This document shows, piece by piece, positions 20,122 through 29,565 of a stretch of 64,000 bases of DNA (the stretch's first letter is position 1; each line of letters opens with the position of its first letter). The DNA is from an uncultured Lachnospiraceae bacterium (GTDB lineage Bacteria; Bacillota; Clostridia; Lachnospirales; Lachnospiraceae). The notes beneath the pieces were generated by a model. The model did no database searches. It had not been told where the DNA came from and saw only the letters and a list, made by a program, of their open reading frames with translations. The stretch is from positions 1 to 64,000 of the forward strand of contig CAJUFL010000001.1 in the NCBI GenBank assembly GCA_910585605.1. The letters are read 5' to 3'. The position numbers and the translations under genes were made by a program.

Positions 20122-20562
20122 TCCTGCACACCCTCCTTATATTCATTATAACGCTGCCCTTATACTTACACATCGCCCTAAGATTAGTTATATCAATCCC
20201 TGATCAAATTTTCATCTACTCGCTGCTGTCCGCACGATGCTACTATTATAGAATTCATAGGCATTTTAAATTCTATACATTCCTTTATGCACTTTTTATA
20301 TCATGCACGTTGCACATACAGTCAAAAACCCCGTAACCTCGCCAAATATCCACACTAGTGCGACTACTTGTCTCATTGCTCACGGGAATAAATCATACAT
20401 ATTCGCCTTTACCGACAGAGAAATCTGCATATGTTATATATCACTAATTTTCCGAGAAAATTGATGACCTGCTTGTGCATCAGTATTATTCATTATATCA
20501 TACAAATTATTTTTTTAACATATGTATTTTTACACTTTTACCTCTTTTTTTATGATAAATAA
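20122..20562 (-). promoter_or_regulatory. Long upstream region of the BspA-like gene, possibly structured
   Basis: About 440 bases without a gene. A hairpin with arms ATAGAATT/AATTCTAT lies near 20250-20280. Farther upstream CCCGT (20330-20334) can pair with ACGGG (20382-20386) around inner pairings (GAC-AAGTA-GTC), which looks like a small folded RNA. No known riboswitch class was recognised and no clear sigma-A promoter was placed. Confidence 0.25.
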
Positions 20563-20630
20563 GATACCCCTCTTTATAATATGCAATTACTATTTCTATA
20601 ACTTACAGCATATTACAAAAAGGGGTATTC
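20563..20630 (-). terminator. Long inverted repeat after the symporter gene
   Basis: Arms at 20563-20584 and 20608-20630 (ATACCCCT ... AGGGGTAT, about 22 bases with two mismatches) flank a 23-base loop. On the minus strand it begins 77 bases past the symporter stop and is followed by TTATTTATCAT, so it may act as terminator. The long arms are more than most terminators have; a small repeat element is the alternative. Confidence 0.5.
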
Positions 20631-20706
20631 TTTAATTATATTTAACTAATTTTCCTGCTATATCTTGCAGTATTTTAAGAAGATTTTCTTAAACCATTAA
20701 GTGTAT

Positions 20707-22242
20707 CTACTCTTCCAATGAACTCTTCTTATGTACGGTTACTGTTTCATCGTAACAGGTAAAGATATCCTCTACCAATTCCATATTCACCTTTGGTGTA
20801 ACAGCACTTACGATTGGAACAATGACCAACCCTGCAATCATTGTAATCGCTCCTGCATTAATGGGTGATGCAATAAAGCCTATAAACATATTGGAAACCG
20901 TTATGCCCACGCCGACAATGTAGCTTGCCCAGACTGCGGCTTTTGTAATCTTCTTGGAGTATAATCCATACATAAATGGTGCCAGAAATGCTCCGGCAAG
21001 TGCACCCCACGAAATCCCCATAAGCTGTGCAATAAAGGTCGGTGGATTTAATGCCAGTACAACTGATAAGATTATAAATCCCGCAACCAGCACACGCATT
21101 ACGATCAACTGGGTTTTTTCACTCATGTTCTTAGCAACCGACTCTTTTAAGAAATCCAGCGTCAGGGTAGAACTGGATGTCAAAACCAGAGAAGATAAGG
21201 TTGACATGGAGGCAGAAAGCACAAGCACGATCACAATACCAATCAGGATATCCGGCAAAGTAGATAACATCTGCGGAACAATGGAATCAAATGCAATACT
21301 TCCGTCTTCTTTATAAATTGCCGCACAGTCAAATAAACGTCCGAAACCACCAAGGAAATAACATCCCCCGGAAATAATGATGGCAAAGAAGGTAGATACC
21401 ACTGTACCGGTTTTTACAGCCTTCTCATCCTTGATTGCATAAAACTTGTGAACCATCTGAGGCAGACCCCATGTACCAAGAGAAGTTAAAATGACCACAC
21501 CCAAAAGATTCATTGGATCCGGTCCAAAGAAACTTGCCAATAACCCATGACCACCCTGTAATGCCGGAACAGCCACATCATCTGCGGAAAGAACTGAAAG
21601 CTCTTTGACTGCATTTAAGAATCCACCCTGTCCGTTTAACACTGCCACAATAACTGCACAGATACCAATCAGCATAATAATACCTTGGATAAAGTCATTC
21701 AGCGCTGTCGCCATATAACCACCAACGATTACATAAACACCTGTCAAAAGTGCCATTACGATAATACAGACTTTATAATCTATATCAAATGCCATACCAA
21801 ACAATCTGGAAAGTCCATTATATATGGATGCTGTATAAGGAACAAGAAATACAAAAGCAATAGCAGAACCTGCAATCCGAAGTGCTTTGGAATCATATCT
21901 CTTTCCAAAAAACTCGGGCATTGTCTTTGCATCTAACTTTTGTGTCATAACACGGGTTCTCCGCCCAAGTACCAGCCATGCCAGCAGACTTCCGATAAAT
22001 GCATTACCAAGACCGATCCATGTAGAGGCAAGACCATATTTCCATCCAAACTGCCCTGCATAACCGACAAATACAACCGATGAAAAGTAAGAAGTACCAA
22101 ACGCAAAAGCAGTAAGCCATGGACCAACTCCTCTTCCTCCTAATACAAAGTCGTTGACATTGGTAGCCTGCTTTCTGGAATAAATACCAATACCGATCAT
22201 AACTGCAAAAAATACTACCAGTAACAAAATTTTGATTGCCAT
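20707..22242 (-). CDS. Sodium:solute symporter (SSS family)
   Basis: Encodes 511 residues with 12-13 membrane helices. The opening FVLGGRGVGPWLTAFAFGTSYFSS and the GGYMATALNDFIQGIIM segment (~180-200) match the Na+ binding and coupling regions of the SSS family (PutP/PanF type). The family cotransports Na+ with proline, pantothenate, sugars or similar solutes; the substrate is not decidable here. It has a consensus promoter with an unusually long leader (~120 bases), and GGGAGAAAG before the ATG. It is a single-gene unit ending at a long inverted repeat. Confidence 0.88.
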   Translation of the reverse strand: MAIKILLLVVFFAVMIGIGIYSRKQATNVNDFVLGGRGVGPWLTAFAFGTSYFSSVVFVGYAGQFGWKYGLASTWIGLGNAFIGSLLAWLVLGRRTRVMTQKLDAKTMPEFFGKRYDSKALRIAGSAIAFVFLVPYTASIYNGLSRLFGMAFDIDYKVCIIVMALLTGVYVIVGGYMATALNDFIQGIIMLIGICAVIVAVLNGQGGFLNAVKELSVLSADDVAVPALQGGHGLLASFFGPDPMNLLGVVILTSLGTWGLPQMVHKFYAIKDEKAVKTGTVVSTFFAIIISGGCYFLGGFGRLFDCAAIYKEDGSIAFDSIVPQMLSTLPDILIGIVIVLVLSASMSTLSSLVLTSSSTLTLDFLKESVAKNMSEKTQLIVMRVLVAGFIILSVVLALNPPTFIAQLMGISWGALAGAFLAPFMYGLYSKKITKAAVWASYIVGVGITVSNMFIGFIASPINAGAITMIAGLVIVPIVSAVTPKVNMELVEDIFTCYDETVTVHKKSSLEE

Positions 22243-22369
22243 TTTCTCTTTCTCCCTATCTCATATTATCTTCTCTGACGTAAGCACAGTATATATTATC
22301 TTTCAACCTTACACTGCTGTTTGCAACTTTAAAGCACTTATGTTTTAAAGCTTTAACGTCATAAAGTGA

Positions 22370-22398
22370 ATTATAAATAAGAAGTTCACGTCTGTCAA
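22370..22398 (-). promoter_or_regulatory. Consensus sigma-A promoter of the symporter gene
   Basis: On the minus strand: TTGACA (22393-22398), exactly 17 bases, TATAAT (22370-22375). The transcript would carry about 120 untranslated bases, in which AAAGC and GCTTT can pair around 22325-22355. Confidence 0.85.
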
Positions 22399-22427
22399 GC
22401 ATAAATAAAGAAAATGTCCTATTTTCA

Positions 22428-23558
22428 TTATTTACTGAATAATTTTCTGCCAATGGCACCAAAGGGATGTTTTATTATATTCCGGATCCTGTTAATCTGC
22501 CGCTTTTGTTCCTTTAGCTCAGTTTTTTGTTCTTTCAATTCTTTTTCCATACGCAGTGCAAGGCTTCCGAAAAAGAGTATGACATCTTCCAGCATATATC
22601 CATCATGAGGATTCCACTTCCCCTTTTTCCAATCTTTCGGGGAAAACAATTCATTTTCCCCCAGATATTCTTTTGCAATCTGGATATTCCCTTCATGATA
22701 TTTCGCCAGGAAAACAGTTCTCTCCTCCTCGGAGAACATACTATACATATCATCCTCTCCCTGATATCCCGACTGTTCCACTAACAGCTGTCGGAACATT
22801 GCATTCCCATCTGCATCCAACTCTGGAAGTCTGTTTAAAATCCTTTTAATCTCATTATTATTCCGGGTAAGGCTGATATTTCTCATCTCACTTTTAATAT
22901 GATATTCCTCTGAATAGATTAACCCCAGTGCATCTATAAAATCTGTATACAATGTGCCTCCGATAAATCGGTCTGCATCAAACCTTCTTACTATAATATT
23001 CTCCCTGCCCACATATCCTGCTATCTTTTCCAGCATATCATAATAATCCAGTTGAATCTTAGGAAGTTCTTCTGCCATCCTTTCCCATGTAAGCTGGGAC
23101 TCTGCTCTTAACCCTTCCTTCACCTTCTGACTCCACCATGAGTAAAGAAAAGTATCCTGCATGCGGAGATACACAATCACCTTAATCACAATCTGCTTTT
23201 CCCCAATCTCTTCCTTTATCTTTTCCCATACATTTTTCTCATCACGAAAACCGCAAGTCCATAATCCCTCATCAGAAAGTATAATATTAGGATAAGTTTC
23301 AAATGCCTCATAGATTTTATGAAATCCTTCCCGAAAGATTTCCTCTTCTCTTTTATCATCTCTTAATCCGTCTTCATCACATACTCGTCCAAACAGAAAA
23401 TGCCCGTTTCTTAACCTACTTGCACTGGGATAACAATAGGAAAATTCCGGATAATAATACCCCTGGCGGTTCAGTACCTCCTGATTCTCACTACAAAAAT
23501 TCTGTATTGCCGTCGTTCCTGTCTTCGCTGTTCCAACATGTAAATAAATGGTATTCAT
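22428..23558 (-). CDS. Sulfotransferase-like protein
   Basis: Encodes 376 residues from the ATG at 23558, 9 bases after AGGAG; an ATG two codons earlier is only 3 bases from it. The N-terminal IYLHVGTAKTGTTAIQ matches the 5'-phosphosulfate-binding loop of PAPS-dependent sulfotransferases. A middle segment (residues ~120-190, IVKVIVYLRMQDTFLYSWWSQ) resembles the 3'-phosphate motif (R-x-x-x-x-x-x-S). The C-terminus is a charged coiled coil (KELKEQKTELKEQKRQ). It may sulfate a cell-surface glycan or act as an orphan P-loop protein; the acceptor is unknown. Confidence 0.65.
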   Translation of the reverse strand: MNTIYLHVGTAKTGTTAIQNFCSENQEVLNRQGYYYPEFSYCYPSASRLRNGHFLFGRVCDEDGLRDDKREEEIFREGFHKIYEAFETYPNIILSDEGLWTCGFRDEKNVWEKIKEEIGEKQIVIKVIVYLRMQDTFLYSWWSQKVKEGLRAESQLTWERMAEELPKIQLDYYDMLEKIAGYVGRENIIVRRFDADRFIGGTLYTDFIDALGLIYSEEYHIKSEMRNISLTRNNNEIKRILNRLPELDADGNAMFRQLLVEQSGYQGEDDMYSMFSEEERTVFLAKYHEGNIQIAKEYLGENELFSPKDWKKGKWNPHDGYMLEDVILFFGSLALRMEKELKEQKTELKEQKRQINRIRNIIKHPFGAIGRKLFSK

Positions 23559-23757
23559 TGGCATATTCTCCTATCTTCAACCGCTTATACTATAATCTCC
23601 ACAATCTGACCGATATATTCTCATGCGTCTATATTACGGATATTATCTTTTCTGTTTGAAATTTAAGTGAAGTGCCAATTATTTAATTATAAAATTTACT
23701 TTTCCTAGATTTTTATTATTTTTTCATTTATTCGATATTGAAATTCTATTATGTCCC

Positions 23758-24438
23758 TTACTCTCCCTCATCAAAAAGAGAAAAATCCCGCTGAACCCTG
23801 ATAGGTATGTCGCCGAGCTTACCTTTTAACTGTTCTTCCATCTGTTCCGAAAAGTTTTTTAGTTTTCTCTGTTTTTCAACTTCATGCTCTTTATTAACGT
23901 AGCTGCCATTTTCATCAAATTCACTTTGTGTACCAATTCTTAATACAATCGCATTTATTTCCACAAAATCACCATTATTATCATAAAGTGTTTTTATCTC
24001 TTTATCTGCCGGGGCTTCTACCGGCTTATATGCAATCACATCTGCAAATGTTTTAATAATCACATCCATTGCTTCCTCCGAAATCATATAGTCCTCCATA
24101 TGATCTGCTTCTCTTTGCAAAAGCTTAATCTGTTTTTTAGTCAAGCGTTCCAAATGGAGTTCATTACGGAGATAGATGTAAGTCAATCCGAATCTGTCAT
24201 TTTTTTGTGACTTGCTTTTACTTTCCTCCTCATTAGGAATATATCCCATATCACTCTCTGATAGATCCTTATCATATTGTCCCAGTTTCAACGTATCCAA
24301 TAAGTATCTGCTAAGTCCAATTCTATAAAGTTCTTCCATACTAGAGGATTCCTTCTTTGCTTTACATCCACTAAATATTGTAATCATAATCACAAATAAA
24401 ATTAAATTCTTATATATTTTTTTATTAAAAATCGACAT
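23758..24438 (-). CDS. Lipoprotein of unknown function in the toxin cassette
   Basis: Encodes 226 residues. A basic N-terminus and hydrophobic core end in the lipobox IFSGC (Cys25), so it is predicted to be lipid-anchored outside the membrane. The remainder is charged and helical, with no recognised domain. It is the last of three AT-rich minus-strand genes after the toxin-like gene, 124 bases from its neighbour, with a weak ribosome site. It may belong to the toxin/immunity set but nothing in the sequence proves this. Confidence 0.55.
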   Translation of the reverse strand: MSIFNKKIYKNLILFVIMITIFSGCKAKKESSSMEELYRIGLSRYLLDTLKLGQYDKDLSESDMGYIPNEEESKSKSQKNDRFGLTYIYLRNELHLERLTKKQIKLLQREADHMEDYMISEEAMDVIIKTFADVIAYKPVEAPADKEIKTLYDNNGDFVEINAIVLRIGTQSEFDENGSYVNKEHEVEKQRKLKNFSEQMEEQLKGKLGDIPIRVQRDFSLFDEGE

Positions 24439-24562
24439 GTTTTCCCCTTTTTTAAATGCGTTAATTCATTATCACTTGAATACTCTTTCATTTTCCTATT
24501 ATTTTAGGCAATTGTGAAACTCTCATATTCTTATATTAGGATATAAAAGAAAAACACTTGTC

Positions 24563-25063
24563 TTATTCTCCTTCAAAATAATAAACACCATCTGAAATAT
24601 ATTCACTGTTTTGGAGTTTGACAAACTTCCAGGATGGTTCGTTTCCGTTTTTAGTTATCACAATACCATTAAATATAAAAGAATGCTTGCATTCAAATTC
24701 AAATACGAGATAGTTATCATTTTCCCGGCTATCATAAATAAGAACAATATCACTATGATTAAATAAGTTTTGAATATTATTTTTAAACTCATTAGTAAAT
24801 TCCACTTTACGTTCCACTCTCCCATGATTATCCCGAATTTCTATTAAGTTTGGTTTTATGTAGAAAATTTCCTTATCTCCTTTTTCAAAGTCAAAAATAT
24901 ATGACGCAATATAATCTATAGTTTCTTTGTTTTCATGATAAGTTTTTATTACCTGTTTTTGGGATGGAATATCCCCACTCATTAATTTAACTAATTCATT
25001 CATGATAAAACCTCCAATTATAATTATTATAACAATAAAAATAATTTTATTTTTTTTTGTCAT
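24563..25063 (-). CDS. Membrane-anchored protein, candidate immunity partner of the toxin-44-like gene
   Basis: Encodes 166 residues: Lys-rich start, one Ile-rich membrane segment (about 7-20), then a soluble domain with alternating strands and charged helices. No known domain was recognised. It starts only 17 bases after the toxin-like gene on the same strand, the position usual for immunity genes in polymorphic toxin loci. The immunity role is inferred from position only. AT-rich, like its neighbours. Confidence 0.5.
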   Translation of the reverse strand: MTKKNKIIFIVIIIIIGGFIMNELVKLMSGDIPSQKQVIKTYHENKETIDYIASYIFDFEKGDKEIFYIKPNLIEIRDNHGRVERKVEFTNEFKNNIQNLFNHSDIVLIYDSRENDNYLVFEFECKHSFIFNGIVITKNGNEPSWKFVKLQNSEYISDGVYYFEGE

Positions 25064-25080
25064 CTTACTTTACCCTTTCT

Positions 25081-26036
25081 TTATGGAATAAGACCACACG
25101 TAGGAAGATTATCAGGATAATCTTCACAATAGGCATTTATTCCTTTTTCTATCATAATATGGTCATTAGCATCGTCACCATAATAAGGAGGTTGGTAAAC
25201 TTCATCACCAAATATAGAACTCATACCATTTTTAGCTACACCTCCTCCCCAATATAAAGTAGTATCATCTATTCCCATTGCACTTCCAAGATAGCCATAT
25301 GTATAATTTCCCATATCTTCTCTTGTCATTTTTTCACCATTTACAATCACTGCTTCGTCAGCACCTGGATATCTCATATCACCGAATTGTTTTTGCCATG
25401 GCTCTTCACGTTTAATATCCCACGGAGCATTATGATTAACCTGATCTCTAAACCACCAAAAAGAACCTAAAACACCTGATTTCCATAATAATGGATCTGG
25501 TGTATAAAAAGTTGTTCCATATTTTTTGATGTATTCCTCATATGAAGAAACATGATGTTTTTGAAATTCTTCAAGACTTTCTTTTAAACGATCATTAATT
25601 GGAGCTGAATAATCATAATACCATTTTCCATCTATATAAACAAGCGTAATACCACATTCTTTATCATAATCAGAAAGATCAGCCATCATTTCATCATATG
25701 CTTCTTTGTCTGGAATTTCTTGCTCCGTATTATCATTTGAAGAATTATTGTTTTTATTTATATCAATATTTATTATCATTTTTTCAGTATTTTGATAACA
25801 ATTAATAATATCTAATAGGTAATTATTTAAATCGTTACTAGAATTTTTATATGTATCAATTTTATATATTATTGATTTCAATTGTTTTTTAATAATAGTA
25901 TTGGATGGACCTTGCACATTAATATTATTTGCAATTTCATTTAACTGGTTTATTATTCTTGATAATTCATTAGTAATACTTTTTAAATTTCCGTTTCTCT
26001 AGAAAGATTATTGAAATTAACTGTAAAATTTGACAT
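25081..26036 (-). pseudogene. Polymorphic toxin type 44-like gene with an N-terminal frameshift
   Basis: The ATG at 26036 has a strong GGAGGG site (26045-26050) and opens MSNFTVNFNNLSRE, then stops at 25983. The other frame runs on from there (GNLKSITNELSRIINQLNEI ...) to 25081. Adding one A to the AAA at 25994-25996 joins them into a ~318-residue protein. The N-terminal ~90 residues are amphipathic helices like WXG/LXG secretion modules. The C-terminal ~120 residues (WFRDQVNHNAPWDIK, NYTYGYLGSAMG, DDANDHIMIEKGI) resemble the Bacterial toxin 44 domain, a predicted nuclease-type effector. A GTG at 25917 could give a truncated 278-residue product. Either a broken toxin or a sequencing error. 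Confidence 0.6.
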
Positions 26037-26101
26037 AACTTTATCCCTCCCTATAAAATTTCGAGAATTTATTATCGCTTACTATTTCCACTAACATAAA
26101 T

Positions 26102-26107
26102 ACTATA
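26102..26107 (-). promoter_or_regulatory. -10 element of the toxin cassette
   Basis: TATAGT on the minus strand, about 65 bases before the ATG at 26036. The -35 position reads CAAAAA, so the promoter probably needs an activator. Confidence 0.4.
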
Positions 26108-26136
26108 ACATATATTCATTACTATTTTTGCTTTTT

Positions 26137-26173
26137 GGGATAAATAACCAGTTTTTGCGACGAATGACCAGTT
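26137..26173 (-). promoter_or_regulatory. LytTR-like direct repeat upstream of the toxin cassette
   Basis: Two direct copies on the minus strand, AACTGGTCATTCGTCGC (26157-26173) and AACTGGTTATTTATCCC (26137-26153), start 20 bases apart. The nearer one is 29 bases from the -10. Paired imperfect direct repeats about two helical turns apart, just upstream of a promoter lacking a -35, are the layout used by LytTR response regulators. No LytTR gene is in the window. Confidence 0.45.
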
Positions 26174-26259
26174 AGGGTTATTTTAGAAAGCGACAAGATG
26201 AAAACAATCAAATATTTCATTATGGCAGTTTCTTTCTTTATCTTTTATTGTACAGGAAC

Positions 26260-26321
26260 AAAAAAGAAAGAGAAATAATCATACAGGAACATACCCCTGC
26301 TTGATATTTCTCTTTCTTTTT
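26260..26321 (-). terminator. Terminator-like hairpin downstream of valS
   Basis: A 16-17 base stem (AAAAGAAAGAGAAATA paired with TATTTCTCTTTCTTTT) with a 27-base loop that refolds as CAGG/CCTG. A T-run follows on the minus strand. It starts 126 bases after the valS stop. Confidence 0.65.
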
Positions 26322-26446
26322 CACAAAGTTATATGCAATTTTACCGATACATTTGAAAACTCTGGCTTTCACAATCACCTGGCAGGTGAACAATCAGACA
26401 AGCCAAAGTGTCAGTTACTTATTATTCACTGTACCAGTGTTTGTTG

Positions 26447-29092
26447 TTATTTCCCTAGCTGCGCCAGCCGTTCTTCCACCGTTTCCAGCATACCTGTATA
26501 TTTTTCAAGCTTCTCCTTTTCCTCGGCAATCTTAGCCTCAGGTGCCTTACCTACAAAATTCGGATTATTTAACATTCCGTTACAACGCTTAATCTCACCT
26601 TCCAAGCGCTTTTTCTCTTTTGCAAGACGTTCCTTTTCCTTCTCAATATCCACAAGCTCTGCAAAAGGCATATAAACTACGGCATCATGGATTACCGCTG
26701 ATACTGCATCTTCTGCAATTCCTGCCTTATCTGCCTGCACCACTACCTCAGAGGCAAATCCTAAGGTTGCAAAGAAAACCTTTGCATCTTCAAAAATATT
26801 TCGAACCTCTTCCTTTTCCGAAACCACATAAACTGTTGCCTTTTTGCTGTTTGGCACGTTCATCTCGGCACGAAGGTTACGGATTCCTCGAACCGCCTCC
26901 TTAATCGTATCCACTGCCCTTTCATCCTCAGCAAAATTCCATTCTTCCTTAAATTCCGGCCAGTCGGAAATCATAATGGATTCCTCTGTGTCCTGAAGGT
27001 TTGTGAAAATTTCCTCTGTCACAAATGGCATATACGGATGGAGCAGCTTCAATGCATTGCCTAAAACTGTCTTAAGCGTCCACAACGCAGCACCCTTTGT
27101 CTCATCTTCATCACTGTAAAGTCTCGGTTTTACCATTTCAATATACCAGTCACAGAATTCCTCCCAGATAAAGTCATATACCTTAGATGCTGCAATACCA
27201 AGCTCAAACTTATCAAGATTCTCTGTCATATCCTTGGCAAGCGTGTTCACCTTAGACAAAATCCAGCGGTCTGCTAACGTCAGCTTACCGAGCTCAATAT
27301 CCGTTACATCTGCCTTTTCTATATTCATCATGATGAAACGGGAAGCATTCCAGACTTTATTTGCAAAATTACGGCTGGCTTCTACCCTCTCCCAGTAAAA
27401 ACGCATATCATTTCCCGGTGCATTTCCTGTGATCAGTGTAAATCTTAAGGCGTCTGCGCCATATTTCTCAATAACCTCTAACGGATCAATTCCATTTCCT
27501 AAAGACTTAGACATTTTTCTTCCCTGATCATCCCTTACCAGCCCATGGAATAATACAGTATGGAACGGTAGCTCTCCGGTCTGCTCCAACGAAGAAAATA
27601 CCATACGGATTACCCAGAAGAAAATGATATCATATCCCGTTACCAGTACATCAGTGGGGAAGAAATAATCCATTTCCTCTGTCTTCTCCGGCCAGCCTAA
27701 AGTCGAAAACGGCCATAGTGCGGAAGAAAACCATGTGTCCAGTGTGTCCGGGTCCTGCTTCATATTGGAAGAACCACATTTGGGACAGCTGCATACTGCC
27801 TCTTTGGACACGGTAATCTCATTACAATCCTGACAATAATATGCAGGAATCCGGTGCCCCCACCAGAGCTGGCGGGATACGCACCAGTCACGGATATTTT
27901 CAAGCCAGTTGTAATAATTTTTATTCATGCGCTCAGGAATCAGCTTTAAATCACCCTTTTTTACTGCCTCTAAAGCAGGCTTTGCCATTTCCTCCATCTT
28001 TACAAACCACTGAGGTTTTATCAGCGGTTCCACAGTTGTCTTACAGCGGTCATGGGTACCCACATTATGGCTGTGGGGAACAACCTTAACCAGCAATCCC
28101 TCTGCTTCCAAATCTGCAACCATTGCTTTACGTGCTTCGTAACGATCCATTCCTGCGTACTTTCCGCCAAGGGAATTAATGGTAGCATCATCATTCATAA
28201 TGTTGATTTCCTCTAAGTTATGGCGTTTACCAACCTCAAAGTCATTAGGGTCGTGTGCCGGAGTAATCTTCACACATCCGGTTCCGAATTCTTTATCTAC
28301 ATAAGGGTCTGCAACCACCGGAATCTCCCGGTCCGTAAGCGGCAGCTTTAACATCTTGCCAATAATATCCTGATATCTCTCATCCTCCGGATTCACTGCA
28401 ACCGCGGTATCCCCTAATAAAGTCTCCGGACGGGTAGTTGCTATCTCTACAAATCGGCCTTCTTCACCGATAATCGGATAATTGATATGCCAGAAATTAC
28501 CGTCCTGATCCACATGCTCTACCTCGGCATCAGAAATGGTCGTCTGGCACACCGGACACCAGTTAACGATACGGGAGCCTTTATAAATCCAGCCCTTTTC
28601 GTAGAGCTTGCAAAAGACCTCATTTACGGCATCATTATTGCCGTCATCCATGGTAAACCGCTCTCTGTCCCAGTCCGCAGAAGAACCAAGCTTTTTTAAC
28701 TGGTTGATGATCCGTCCGCCATATTCATCCTTCCAGTCCCATGCTTTCTCTAAAAAACCTTCCCGTCCGAGATCATCCTTATCAATCCCTTTTTCCTTCA
28801 GTGATTCAATAATCTTAACCTCTGTCGCAATAGCCGCATGGTCAGTTCCCGGCTGCCACAATGCGTTATATCCCTGCATTCTTTTATAACGGATTAAAAT
28901 ATCCTGCATTGTATTATCTAATGCATGACCCATATGCAGCTGACCAGTAATATTCGGCGGGGGCATTACAATAGTAAATGGTTTTTTACTGCGGTCAACT
29001 TCTGCATGGAAATATTTTTTGTCTAACCAGTTTTTGTAAATCCTGTCTTCAATCTCCGATGGGTTATAATTTTTTTCTAATTCTTTTGGCAT
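26447..29092 (-). CDS. valS: Valyl-tRNA synthetase
   Basis: Encodes 881 residues from the ATG at 29092, with GGAG 9 bases upstream; an upstream ATG lies inside that site. Class I signatures are PPPNITGQLHMGHA (HIGH) and GRKMSKSLGNG (KMSKS). The editing CP1 domain lies between them, with TTRPETLLGDTAVAV. WCVSRQLWWGHRIP and a Cys-pair segment (CPKCGSSN) are also present. A C-terminal coiled coil (about 815-880) contacts tRNA. The enzyme charges tRNA-Val with valine and hydrolyses mis-charged Thr. It is preceded by a T-box leader, so expression rises when tRNA-Val is uncharged. Confidence 0.97.
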   Translation of the reverse strand: MPKELEKNYNPSEIEDRIYKNWLDKKYFHAEVDRSKKPFTIVMPPPNITGQLHMGHALDNTMQDILIRYKRMQGYNALWQPGTDHAAIATEVKIIESLKEKGIDKDDLGREGFLEKAWDWKDEYGGRIINQLKKLGSSADWDRERFTMDDGNNDAVNEVFCKLYEKGWIYKGSRIVNWCPVCQTTISDAEVEHVDQDGNFWHINYPIIGEEGRFVEIATTRPETLLGDTAVAVNPEDERYQDIIGKMLKLPLTDREIPVVADPYVDKEFGTGCVKITPAHDPNDFEVGKRHNLEEINIMNDDATINSLGGKYAGMDRYEARKAMVADLEAEGLLVKVVPHSHNVGTHDRCKTTVEPLIKPQWFVKMEEMAKPALEAVKKGDLKLIPERMNKNYYNWLENIRDWCVSRQLWWGHRIPAYYCQDCNEITVSKEAVCSCPKCGSSNMKQDPDTLDTWFSSALWPFSTLGWPEKTEEMDYFFPTDVLVTGYDIIFFWVIRMVFSSLEQTGELPFHTVLFHGLVRDDQGRKMSKSLGNGIDPLEVIEKYGADALRFTLITGNAPGNDMRFYWERVEASRNFANKVWNASRFIMMNIEKADVTDIELGKLTLADRWILSKVNTLAKDMTENLDKFELGIAASKVYDFIWEEFCDWYIEMVKPRLYSDEDETKGAALWTLKTVLGNALKLLHPYMPFVTEEIFTNLQDTEESIMISDWPEFKEEWNFAEDERAVDTIKEAVRGIRNLRAEMNVPNSKKATVYVVSEKEEVRNIFEDAKVFFATLGFASEVVVQADKAGIAEDAVSAVIHDAVVYMPFAELVDIEKEKERLAKEKKRLEGEIKRCNGMLNNPNFVGKAPEAKIAEEKEKLEKYTGMLETVEERLAQLGK

Positions 29093-29187
29093 GATTTTAA
29101 CTCCTTTCGCAATCATCTGATATATATTTTATTTAAGCTACGCTAAGGGCGATGAACAAACAGGAAATGCAGAGCATTTTCCTATGC

Positions 29188-29512
29188 ATATAAAAAGCCC
29201 TTATATCGATATCTCATCGATATAAGGGCGAATCATCGCGGTACCACCTTAATTTCTCTCTTATCCTGTCCTGTAACGGGGACGATGCCGTCATGACCTA
29301 CATTCTGTACTTGGCAAGGTATATTTCGAGTCTGGTACGAAAGCACACCTGCACACTCAGCGAAGTCTTTTTGAACTTAGCAGCACAATGTTTCATTTTC
29401 TCAGCCATGCGGTTCAAAAGCTACCTTCAACGTCTTCTTCTTGAAATAATCTCTCAGCCGGTGAATTATTCTCTCTGGCAAGGAATAACGCCTACTCCTC
29501 TTTCTCACAACC
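29188..29512 (-). ncRNA. T-box leader of valS
   Basis: On the minus strand the leader begins AGAAAGAGGAGTAG (stem I base, near 29500). It continues with the CTTTTGAACCG segment after stem I and contains the T-box core GGTGGTACCGCG (29237-29248), whose TGGT pairs with the tRNA acceptor end ACCA. A long terminator (GCCCTTATATCGAT and ATCGATATAAGGGC, 29196-29229) is followed by TTTTTATATG. GTT in GACGTTGAAGG, just before the end of stem I, is a candidate valine specifier codon (inferred). Confidence 0.92.
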
Positions 29513-29528
29513 TTTAAAACTAGGTTTA

Positions 29529-29557
29529 ATAATAAAATATCAGAATTAAAATGTCAA
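29529..29557 (-). promoter_or_regulatory. Sigma-A promoter of the valS T-box leader
   Basis: TTGACA (29552-29557), 17-base spacer, TATTAT (29529-29534) on the minus strand. It sits only 9 bases after the Panacea gene stop, so valS has its own transcript. Confidence 0.8.
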
Positions 29558-29565
29558 GGTTGTGT

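Noticed and set aside
19739..20203. 154-codon plus-strand open frame
   Set aside because: Mirror of the Glu/Thr-rich N-terminus of the BspA-like protein; Ser/Val-only composition.
22256..22462. 68-codon minus-strand frame upstream of the symporter
   Set aside because: It runs through the consensus promoter of the symporter and overlaps the sulfotransferase-like gene; no ribosome site.
29293..29517. 74-codon plus-strand frame
   Set aside because: It is antisense to the valS T-box leader, whose conserved elements explain the sequence.
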